Assembly: GCA_017649745.1 (NCBI GenBank)
Contig: JAGCGE010000214.1
Coordinates: 1-14,578 of the forward strand
From: Clostridiales bacterium
GTDB taxonomy: Bacteria; Bacillota_A; Clostridia; Saccharofermentanales; Saccharofermentanaceae
Direction: 5' to 3'
Length of the DNA stretch: 14,578 nucleotides
Shown: in pieces, positions 9,023-14,578 of the stretch
Numbering within the stretch: position 1 is the first letter of the stretch
How the letters are laid out: every line of letters begins with the position of its first letter
Position numbers and translations under genes: made by a program
The notes under the pieces: generated by a model
Databases searched by the model: none
Told to the model about the DNA's origin: nothing
The model's input: the letters and a program-made list of their open reading frames with translations, nothing else

Positions 9023-10555
9023 TTATCTCGAAAACACCATATGGCTTGCTTCCGGATTGTCTGGATTGCTGGAATATATCATTTCATAGGCATTCTTTTC
9101 CAGGAATGTCTGAATGTCTTCGTCGTAGTAGCCGTTCTGAACAACGATGATACTTGGCTTTTCATTTTTCAGGCTCTTAAAATATTCATCCATTATCTCC
9201 GGCATGACCTGACCGACAGGGAATTGATATGAATATCTGGTAGCATGAGCTCTGTTAGTGGTGACATATAACAGATCCCAATTTCCATATACAGAGATCT
9301 TATCGTCCTTATCAGTATTCATTTCTATTATGTTAATTATGTCTCTTGTATCTTCGTCGAAATGATCCTCATTCCTTTTTTCAAAGATTTCAGGTATTGT
9401 GCTGATCGTCTCGATCCATTCCGGTGCTATTGCTGCGCTAAATAAATACAAAGAAGCCAGAATTATTATCGCTCTGGATATCTCGATCTCCTTTATCTTT
9501 TCTACAGTCGAAAAAGCCAGACTTATAGGATATACAACAGCAGGAACCAGGATCATTCCGTAATGACCATACTGCTCTCCGCTCATAACCATGAGCATAA
9601 CAGTAAATACGAGATAGATCAGATACGAGATATTGAGCACTTTTTTCTGTTTCAGATGGAAAAGGATACTAACAAAAGCGATGACATATATCGATGAACG
9701 GGCAAACTTAAAGAATGCACCCCATTTTGTATAGAACAGGTTCCTGTCGCCACCGGAAGATATGTATTTCATATTAAAGATAATGTAGTCATTGATAAAA
9801 TATTCCAGGTCATCTTTTGCGATCAGCCATATCAATATTGGCACGATCACAACAGCTACGCCTATAAAGAAGAATGATACAAATCCACCCAGCTTTTTGA
9901 ATTCTTTTTTTATCAGCAGGACAACTAAGATCAACACACAATATACGATCCATACTGAGATCATATTGGGCCTCAGCATCAAGACTGTTCCAAGACATAT
10001 TCCGGATGCGATGAGCCTGAGTTTTGAGATCTTATTGTTTAAAAGATAATCGATAAATATATATAATGCGATCGCTATACACGGCATAGCAAATTCTTCT
10101 GAATAATTGCCGCTCTCATAATATGCAAACAAGAGAGATGAAGCAGTTAAAGTAGTAACCAATGATGCAATTATCCCGCATGATAATCGTGAGATCTTAT
10201 ACATTACGAAGAAGGTGATAGTGATCGCGATCACTTCGATCAACAGTACTCCGCTGTACAGATCGATCTTGTTTCCGAGAAAGTTAATAAAATATAAGAC
10301 CGGACCTTTATGATCAAAAGAATCCCTGTACGGCATGTAGCCGCGCTCCATCATCAGAGCGACGGTCTTGAACACACTTGAATCTGTCCATGCTTCTATC
10401 TTGAGCCATGGATTGATACAGCTCTCAAAAGCAAAGATCAAAGCGAACAACCCCGATACAAGGAAAGCCAGTATGTTTTCCTTGTTTTTGACAATACTAC
10501 TCGAAAAAGAGGATCGTGGTGATTTTTGTGTCAAAGTGTTATCGCTCATTTGCAT
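9023..10555 (-). CDS. GT-C-like multispanning membrane glycosyltransferase, copy B
   Basis: A 510-residue membrane protein of the same type as the one at 2975-4480. A cytoplasmic N-terminal tail of about 26 residues precedes the first helix (28-46). The acidic loop EAWTDSSVF (54-62, D58 candidate catalytic Asp) leads to GYMPYRDSFDHKGP (72-85), matching GYLPYRDFYDMKGP in the other copy. Further shared features are an NMKYISSGGD-like loop after the mid-protein helices and a C-terminal soluble tail with NEKPSIIVVQNGYYDED against NENPPAWLVLPCDHG. It probably transfers a sugar from a polyprenyl-phosphate donor outside the cell. The start may instead be the second Met (10549); neither has an obvious RBS. 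The gene begins 49 bases after the kinase stop with no clear promoter between. Acceptor unknown. Confidence 0.75.
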   Translation of the reverse strand: MQMSDNTLTQKSPRSSFSSSIVKNKENILAFLVSGLFALIFAFESCINPWLKIEAWTDSSVFKTVALMMERGYMPYRDSFDHKGPVLYFINFLGNKIDLYSGVLLIEVIAITITFFVMYKISRLSCGIIASLVTTLTASSLLFAYYESGNYSEEFAMPCIAIALYIFIDYLLNNKISKLRLIASGICLGTVLMLRPNMISVWIVYCVLILVVLLIKKEFKKLGGFVSFFFIGVAVVIVPILIWLIAKDDLEYFINDYIIFNMKYISSGGDRNLFYTKWGAFFKFARSSIYVIAFVSILFHLKQKKVLNISYLIYLVFTVMLMVMSGEQYGHYGMILVPAVVYPISLAFSTVEKIKEIEISRAIIILASLYLFSAAIAPEWIETISTIPEIFEKRNEDHFDEDTRDIINIIEMNTDKDDKISVYGNWDLLYVTTNRAHATRYSYQFPVGQVMPEIMDEYFKSLKNEKPSIIVVQNGYYDEDIQTFLEKNAYEMIYSSNPDNPEASHMVFSR

Positions 10556-10604
10556 TTTTTGTTAACATCGTATTTTTGTTATTGTCTGCTTCTTCTATTT
10601 TAAC

Positions 10605-11411
10605 TCATTTCGGTTGTCTTGAGAGGATAGTTTTAATAACTCGCTCAGCTATAAGTCCCCTGTCTCTTTTGGCATAGTAGAGTAACGGTTCTTCTAACAC
10701 TTCGCGGATGTCTTTGGAACTCAGCTTTGGTACTACTAGCTGCGGGCCATAGAGATTTCTCGCGTGGATGATCTGCCTGTTGAATGTGGTGTTGAAAGGC
10801 CTTGCTGTTGAAGTCTTGATGAAGGCTTCTGGAGAGATATCGAGCGGGTGATCGATGACGTTGGAAAGAAGGCCTGCGCCATTATCGAAGATCGGGCAGT
10901 AATCGTATCCTGCAGGAGTCTTTATAACCGCGATGTTATTCAGGTGTCGGTCGTCGTTTAGGAATAATGCATCGATCTCAAACAGCATGGTGAGGTAGCG
11001 AGGGAATTCTGTTAGGCCCGTGATAGCGGCTGTTTCCTCTGCAAGATAGGCGATCCTCTTTTTGTCGCTGCTTAGTTTATGAAGTGTCGTATTCAGAGAG
11101 ATGTTTTCGCTCTTGAAAAGGCGGGAGAGCGTTATTATCGAATCGCCTTCTTTAAGGAAGTTCGCGCTTGAACAGCCGCTTCGTTCGATACCGTGGGCAT
11201 TGATCTTCTCGGGGGAGTATCTTACATATGTGAAGGGCGTGTCGGTCTCGATGTTGCTTTTCGAGAGGTGGGAGGAAATGACTGTCTCTGACAAGCCCTC
11301 GTAGCCGAATTGGTCGAGCTTGTACCAGCGGCCGTTCTCAAACCACTTCTCCTGGTTGCCCTTGGATGATGTGAGGGCGATCTTGTCGTTTGTTACGAAA
11401 TGAACTGTCAT
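10605..11411 (-). CDS. HipA/CtkA-like small Ser/Thr kinase
   Basis: A 268-residue protein with the kinase signature of the HipA C-terminal/CtkA group. FLNDDRHLNN (150-159) matches the NxDRHxxN catalytic loop, with Asp154 as probable base and Asn159 as metal ligand. IFDNGAGLL (174-182) matches the metal-binding FDxG segment, and Lys31 in WYKLDQFGYEGLSE with Glu42 looks like the N-lobe ATP-binding part. There is no room for the N-subdomain of full HipA (about 440 residues), so it resembles the compact CtkA/HipT-size enzymes. The ATG at 11411 is chosen over one at 11435 because it overlaps the upstream stop as ATGA and has GAGGAG 5 bases before it. It is translationally coupled to the AbrB-domain gene, suggesting a toxin-antitoxin or regulatory kinase pair. 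The substrate is unknown. Confidence 0.8.
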   Translation of the reverse strand: MTVHFVTNDKIALTSSKGNQEKWFENGRWYKLDQFGYEGLSETVISSHLSKSNIETDTPFTYVRYSPEKINAHGIERSGCSSANFLKEGDSIITLSRLFKSENISLNTTLHKLSSDKKRIAYLAEETAAITGLTEFPRYLTMLFEIDALFLNDDRHLNNIAVIKTPAGYDYCPIFDNGAGLLSNVIDHPLDISPEAFIKTSTARPFNTTFNRQIIHARNLYGPQLVVPKLSSKDIREVLEEPLLYYAKRDRGLIAERVIKTILSRQPK

Positions 11412-11935
11412 CTGTACTCCTCGATCGTAAGCCACTGAGTGTCCTCAGCCATTCTACCTTTTGTCTTGGCGACGATATCCCACGGATCGTATTCCGTAAG
11501 GTCCCATGATCGCAGGTAATGATCGATGCCTGCTCTGGTACGCGGAATGCAGCGGTCTTCCAGAAAACTCTCAAGGTCATTCCACGAAGGCGAGTCGTTC
11601 TTGCCAAAGGCGGTATGGATCGTTGCATCAGTGTAATCTTCTGTCATGAGCAGATGATCAGTCTTGTCGGCATAGATCATAGTGCAGAGATCGTCGTTGT
11701 TGTAATAACGGATGACAAATATCTTGTGTCCTTCAGCTGCTCTGGAAGCGAGGAATGATTCCATGGTCTGCTTTGGTGCGATAGTGATCTTCATACCGTC
11801 GAAGACAAGGTCCACTTCATTGGTGTTCAATTGTTTTACCCATGATGAAGGAAGCGAGATCTTATATGTGAGTGATCCGCTCGAGGCTGTGCCGCCTGCT
11901 TTGGATGATGAGATCTTGGCTTTACGAGTTTCCAT
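11408..11935 (-). CDS. AbrB/SpoVT-type DNA-binding protein, kinase partner (putative antitoxin)
   Basis: A 175-residue protein. Residues 4-54 look like an AbrB/MazE swapped-hairpin domain: a basic start RKAKISSSKAGG, then TYKISLPSSWVKQL (23-36) in the position of the domain's core strands, then VDLVFDGMKITIAP (41-54). A middle part (about 55-115) of unknown function follows, and the C-terminus has a separate block with FLEDRCIPRTR, YDPWDIV and KGRMAED, which I recall as recurring in clostridial proteins next to HipA-like kinases and which may contact the kinase. The start is supported by AGGAGG 5 bases upstream. It is first in a two-gene operon with the kinase (4-bp overlap) and probably autoregulates it through the palindrome in its promoter. 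Antitoxin activity is inference. Confidence 0.75.
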   Translation of the reverse strand: METRKAKISSSKAGGTASSGSLTYKISLPSSWVKQLNTNEVDLVFDGMKITIAPKQTMESFLASRAAEGHKIFVIRYYNNDDLCTMIYADKTDHLLMTEDYTDATIHTAFGKNDSPSWNDLESFLEDRCIPRTRAGIDHYLRSWDLTEYDPWDIVAKTKGRMAEDTQWLTIEEYR

Positions 11936-11958
11936 GAAATCCTCCTACTATACAAAAT

Positions 11959-11987
11959 ATTATAGTTAATTCGGTACGAATAAACAA
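11959..11987 (-). promoter_or_regulatory. promoter of the AbrB-kinase operon with palindromic operator
   Basis: On the minus strand TTGTTT (11982-11987) and a perfect TATAAT (11959-11964) are 17 bases apart. The spacer contains the inverted repeat ATTCG-GTA-CGAAT (11969-11981, plus-strand reading), an obvious operator candidate because a bound dimer there would block RNA polymerase. The RBS AGGAGG follows before the ATG at 11935. The -35 matches consensus at only three of six positions. Confidence 0.6.
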
Positions 11988-12018
11988 TAATAATAATTTT
12001 CGAGCAGGAATTGTCAAA

Positions 12019-13248
12019 TCAGTCTTCGATGTAAGAGGAGATGAGCGGTCTGTCGAAGTCCAGGTCGGCAAACAGCAGGTAGGAGAAGACGCAGTATGCC
12101 GGCTCGATCATGCTGTGCTCGAAAATGCTGGTGAAGGCGAAGAGCGCGATGACGAACATGACGTAGAACTGCTTGTGCTTCCACATCCTGATCTGGAGGG
12201 AAGTGAAGAGCACTATTACGGCGCCGAGCATGACGTAGCCGTTCTGAAATAAGATCCTTATGTAGGAGATGTCGAGGAAGAAGTACTGCTTAGGATCGAT
12301 AGTCGAAGCTGAGCGGCCTCTGTCGGCATACTCGTAAACGGTCTGGCCGAACGGGAGGACCTTATATTCCTCGAAAGCCCTCTTGCCGTATTCGAGGCGG
12401 AGTGCCACGGTCTTCAGGGCTTTAGTGGTCGTGATGAAATTAGGGTTGGACCTTGTGAATGTGTAGGTCAGGTAGATTGTCAGGAACGCGAAGATCGCGA
12501 AAGACGAACACATGACGACGCTGTAGATCGTGGATGTGACCTTGTAATTCTCAAGCTTAGGTGAAGTGTACTTATAAAGGATCGTCATCGTGAGAAGGAC
12601 TGCATAGACGAAGAAACCGATGTTCGCCTGAATGTAGAGTCCGTCGATGATGAGAAGGAATGCTGAGATTATGAGTGAGAAGATGCTCGGCTTACCTTTT
12701 CGAATAATGAAGAGGAGCATCGTAAGAGTAAGGAAGTGGCACATGAGGTCAGTTCTGTAAACGCTGCCGAGTGCATGGCTGCTGCCGTCATAGACGATGT
12801 CAGTCAGGAAGCCGAAGCGCGTGCAGATGAACGATACCAGGAGCCAGAGCGTGCCGCAGAAGAGCGAGCAGTAAGCGATGAGCTTAAAGGACTTACGCTT
12901 CGAGCAGATGACAAGAAGGATAAAGACGAGTATGTCGTTGTTGTAGGTGCCTCCTCGTATGATCGCGTGGGCCGCCCCCGCTATGAGAAGCACCGACGGG
13001 AGTATCCTTCGCGGCCAAGTCTCGAAAACGAACAGAATCGTCAGGACTGCAAGGCCGATGAGGAAGAACGTCGCGATGTTCATTGCCCTCTCGAGAGGGA
13101 AACGGAATCGCCAGAACTTCTCCGGGTAGAACATTGTAGTTGTCATGAAGAAATAATTGAATACAAGGAAGTACAGCACATAATATATGCCGTCTATGAA
13201 ATTCATGAACTGAACGTTCTGTCGGATCTCACTTACCTTTTCTTTCAT
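12019..13248 (-). CDS. multispanning membrane protein, probable Wzy-type polysaccharide polymerase
   Basis: A 409-residue protein with about ten or eleven hydrophobic segments. The layout is that of Gram-positive Wzy/O-antigen-polymerase-like proteins: paired helices with short loops, a central GSVYRTDLMCHFLTLTMLL segment reminiscent of the tD-aaH pattern in this group, then a larger extracytoplasmic loop in the second half (TRSNPNFITT through RGRSASTIDP) and final helices ending at an acidic C-terminus. Such enzymes join flipped repeat units outside the cell. The frame extends to a TTG at 13284, but the ATG at 13248 is chosen, although neither has a strong RBS. Base composition is clearly richer in G+C than the neighbouring membrane genes. 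The family call is from topology and weak motifs, so other membrane enzymes are possible. Confidence 0.6.
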   Translation of the reverse strand: MKEKVSEIRQNVQFMNFIDGIYYVLYFLVFNYFFMTTTMFYPEKFWRFRFPLERAMNIATFFLIGLAVLTILFVFETWPRRILPSVLLIAGAAHAIIRGGTYNNDILVFILLVICSKRKSFKLIAYCSLFCGTLWLLVSFICTRFGFLTDIVYDGSSHALGSVYRTDLMCHFLTLTMLLFIIRKGKPSIFSLIISAFLLIIDGLYIQANIGFFVYAVLLTMTILYKYTSPKLENYKVTSTIYSVVMCSSFAIFAFLTIYLTYTFTRSNPNFITTTKALKTVALRLEYGKRAFEEYKVLPFGQTVYEYADRGRSASTIDPKQYFFLDISYIRILFQNGYVMLGAVIVLFTSLQIRMWKHKQFYVMFVIALFAFTSIFEHSMIEPAYCVFSYLLFADLDFDRPLISSYIED

Positions 13249-13302
13249 GTGCTCAATTTTACATCCTATCGGGGTTATATGCAAACTGACCTGTTACCTG
13301 TC

Positions 13303-13508
13303 GGTGGACCAAATGTGCTGCTGAAGCAAAAAAGTCCACGAATGCGTGGACCAAACTCTCTTTATGAAGCTAAAAGGTCCACGCAAACAACGATTTTGTT
13401 CAACTTGAGTGTAATAATCCCTTGCTCCGTGGACCAAATGCCTTGAAAACGCAGGGAAAGTCCACGGTATCGTGGACTTAATCGTCTCTGGAGAAGATTT
13501 GGTCCACG
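13303..13508. repeat. array of alternating GTCCACG/CGTGGAC inverted repeats
   Basis: Eight copies of a 7-mer alternate strictly in orientation: forward (CGTGGAC, often followed by CAAA) at 13303 (first base differs), 13345, 13428, 13471; reverse (GTCCACG, usually preceded by A/T-rich bases and G) at 13334, 13376, 13460, 13501. They delimit four units of 38-39 bases: 13303-13340, 13345-13383, 13428-13466 and 13471-13508, each an inverted repeat around a variable core. Units 1 and 2 share a TGAAGC/AAAA tract. Units 1-2 and 3-4 are separated by only 4 bases; units 2 and 3 by 44, about one unit length. Unit starts fall near a 42-base period. The array fills most of the 364-base gap between the polymerase-like gene and the lipoprotein gene. 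Confidence 0.85.
13458..13479. repeat. strongest hairpin in the repeat array
   Basis: AAGTCCACG (13458-13466) pairs perfectly with CGTGGACTT (13471-13479) around the 4-base loop GTAT, a 9-bp stem. The junction of units 1 and 2 forms a similar 7-bp stem with loop AATG (13334-13351). No T-tract follows either, so neither looks like a standard intrinsic terminator. Confidence 0.8.
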
Positions 13509-13584
13509 CCGACTTCAAATCATCTTCGTCTTACAGCCCCCCAAAATGCTTCATTTAAACCGAAAAGTGTCGAATACCAAAACA

Positions 13585-13590
13585 TATAAT
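13585..13590 (+). promoter_or_regulatory. -10 box candidate for the lipoprotein gene
   Basis: A perfect TATAAT lies 22 bases before the ATG at 13613. No convincing -35 hexamer is seen upstream. The implied leader is short, about 16 bases, and contains the RBS GGGGG (13601-13605), 7 bases before the start. Confidence 0.45.
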
Positions 13591-13612
13591 GAAGATATAT
13601 GGGGGAATGAAG

Positions 13613-14578
13613 ATGAGAAAACGAATTATAACTACGCCGCTGAGCCTCTTGTTATCTGTTGTGATGCTCGTGGGATGCGGCAAAAAAACCAAAACTGACA
13701 AAACAAGAGAGACCACTGTCGAAACGGCGGCGGAGGAAGTTGATGAAGCTGCAAGGCTCAGGAAGATCTATTCGGATTATGATCGGCAGTTTTATCGTGA
13801 CCTGAGTGACCCTTCGCCGGCGCGAGGGTACAATTTTTCGAAGATATTTACAGGTGAATTAAGATGCTCGCAGGTCCTTGCGAAAAGGGTCGTGACGGAT
13901 TATTCGGGTAGTACACCGTTTGTCGTGACTTATGAATACGGTGACGGAAAGCTTAAAAAGGAAGGCGCTTTGGGAGCGTATATAGAGTATACGTATTCGG
14001 GTAATGATCTCGTCGAGGAGAGATCTGTTAATGGCGATTACGAGCTTGTTTATAAGTATTCATACGAAGATGATCTGATGATCAAAGAGGAAATATGGCA
14101 GAACGGGGAGTGGATCTCGAGTTATGAGCTTTCCTATGAGGATGAAAAGATCACGAAGATAGACTATAAGCATGAAGGCGGCGACTCTGGAGAGCTGGTC
14201 TCCTTATACGAGGACGGGCTGCTCGTAAAGTACTGCTACGACGATAGTGGTGAATTGATGACCAACGTTGAGTACTTTTATGACAAGAACGGTAACCTGG
14301 TGAAGTTTATACAGTACGGTAACAGTCTGGTGATGGAATACACCTATGATGAGAATGGGCTCGTGACGCATGTGGTCCAGGGGTACTGTGATCAAAAGGG
14401 GAATATAACGGATATTACTTTAGAGGCGGACATCAAGTATGGTACCGGAGATCAGCTGATGCAAAGCCTTACAGGAACCACGTACTTTAGTGACGGAACG
14501 AGCATCGACTTATACACGGAATGCATCTATGACGAGTTCGGCAGGATCGTAAGCTATAAGAGCAATCACCCGAGCGAG
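13613..14578 (+). CDS. lipoprotein with YD-like repeats, 3' end outside window
   Basis: The frame is open for 322 codons to the last base, so the C-terminus is missing. The N-terminus is a lipoprotein signal: basic MRKR, a hydrophobic stretch, and lipobox LVGC with Cys22, followed by a Lys/Thr/Glu-rich linker (about 23-50). The protein would be anchored to the outer face of the membrane. From about residue 100 it consists of short beta-strand repeats resembling RHS/YD repeats: YEYGDGKLKKE, YTYSGNDLVEER, YSYEDDLMIKEE, YEDEKITKID, YFYDKNGNLVKF, YTYDENGLVTHV and a last YDEFGRIVSY near the window end. Such repeats usually build carbohydrate- or wall-facing shells. It lies on the opposite strand from the polymerase-like gene and may not belong to the polysaccharide locus. 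The specific function is not known. Confidence 0.85.
   Translation, partial: MRKRIITTPLSLLLSVVMLVGCGKKTKTDKTRETTVETAAEEVDEAARLRKIYSDYDRQFYRDLSDPSPARGYNFSKIFTGELRCSQVLAKRVVTDYSGSTPFVVTYEYGDGKLKKEGALGAYIEYTYSGNDLVEERSVNGDYELVYKYSYEDDLMIKEEIWQNGEWISSYELSYEDEKITKIDYKHEGGDSGELVSLYEDGLLVKYCYDDSGELMTNVEYFYDKNGNLVKFIQYGNSLVMEYTYDENGLVTHVVQGYCDQKGNITDITLEADIKYGTGDQLMQSLTGTTYFSDGTSIDLYTECIYDEFGRIVSYKSNHPSE

Noticed and set aside
11338..11628. A 96-codon minus-strand frame overlapping the AbrB-domain and kinase genes
   Set aside because: It is out of frame with both real genes, which have clear RBSs and motifs; its translation has no recognisable domain.
10605..11935. Canonical hipBA operon
   Set aside because: The partner has no helix-turn-helix that I can see and the kinase lacks the HipA N-subdomain, so only a HipA/CtkA-like label is supported.
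12736..13446. A 236-codon plus-strand open frame, rich in charged residues
   Set aside because: It lies antisense to the polymerase-like membrane gene, its composition mirrors the GC-rich complement, it runs into the repeat array and has no RBS. It is a shadow frame.
13458..13490. Intrinsic terminator at the 9-bp hairpin
   Set aside because: The stem is followed by AATCGTCTC rather than a T-tract on the plus strand, and on the minus strand the flank is CCCTGCG, so the standard form is missing.
13303..13508. CRISPR array
   Set aside because: The identical part is only 7-8 bases, copies alternate in orientation, spacing is uneven (4, 44 and 4 bases between units) and no cas gene is present.
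13294..13518. A 74-codon minus-strand open frame across the repeat array
   Set aside because: Its translation only reflects the repeats (recurring WST/WTF pieces), there is no RBS, and nothing resembles a known small protein.
13599..13610. Three-codon leader frame (ATG GGG GAA TGA) before the lipoprotein gene
   Set aside because: It most likely arises by chance from the G-rich ribosome binding site; no regulatory peptide can be argued from three codons.

Overview
The window looks like part of a cell-surface polysaccharide locus of a Gram-positive anaerobe, most likely a Clostridia member (Lachnospiraceae/Oscillospiraceae-like). This is judged from protein character (RmlBDC enzymes, a YfhO-family protein, an AbrB-domain protein of the type seen in clostridia), AGGAGG-type ribosome binding sites and moderate GC. 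No taxonomic search could be run.

Layout. (1) 1-1969, + strand: the end of rfbB, then rfbD and rfbC, a tightly packed dTDP-L-rhamnose cassette with 4-bp and 1-bp overlaps. (2) 1994-2965, +: a GT2 polyprenyl-phosphate sugar transferase with two C-terminal membrane helices. (3) 2975-4480, -: a GT-C-like multispanning membrane protein. (4) 4686-6197, +: a Wzx-type flippase behind its own promoter. (5) 6201-10555, -: a 925-residue YfhO-family protein and a second GT-C-like protein related to the one at 2975-4480. (6) 10605-11935, -: a two-gene module, an AbrB-type DNA-binding protein followed by a small HipA/CtkA-like kinase, with a good promoter containing a palindrome. (7) 12019-13248, -: a multispanning protein that is probably a Wzy-type polymerase, with visibly higher GC. 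(8) 13249-13612: a 364-base non-coding region holding an array of alternating GTCCACG/CGTGGAC repeats. (9) 13613-14578, +: the start of a lipoprotein with YD-like repeats, running off the window.

How the parts fit: RmlB/D/C make dTDP-rhamnose. Wzx (and the candidate Wzy) would export and polymerise lipid-linked repeat units. The GT2 enzyme would load a sugar onto polyprenyl phosphate, and the GT-C/YfhO proteins would use such a donor on the outer face to decorate a surface glycan or teichoic acid. The AbrB-kinase module is embedded among these genes and is the best candidate for an under-described system. The repeat array is the most unusual non-coding structure.
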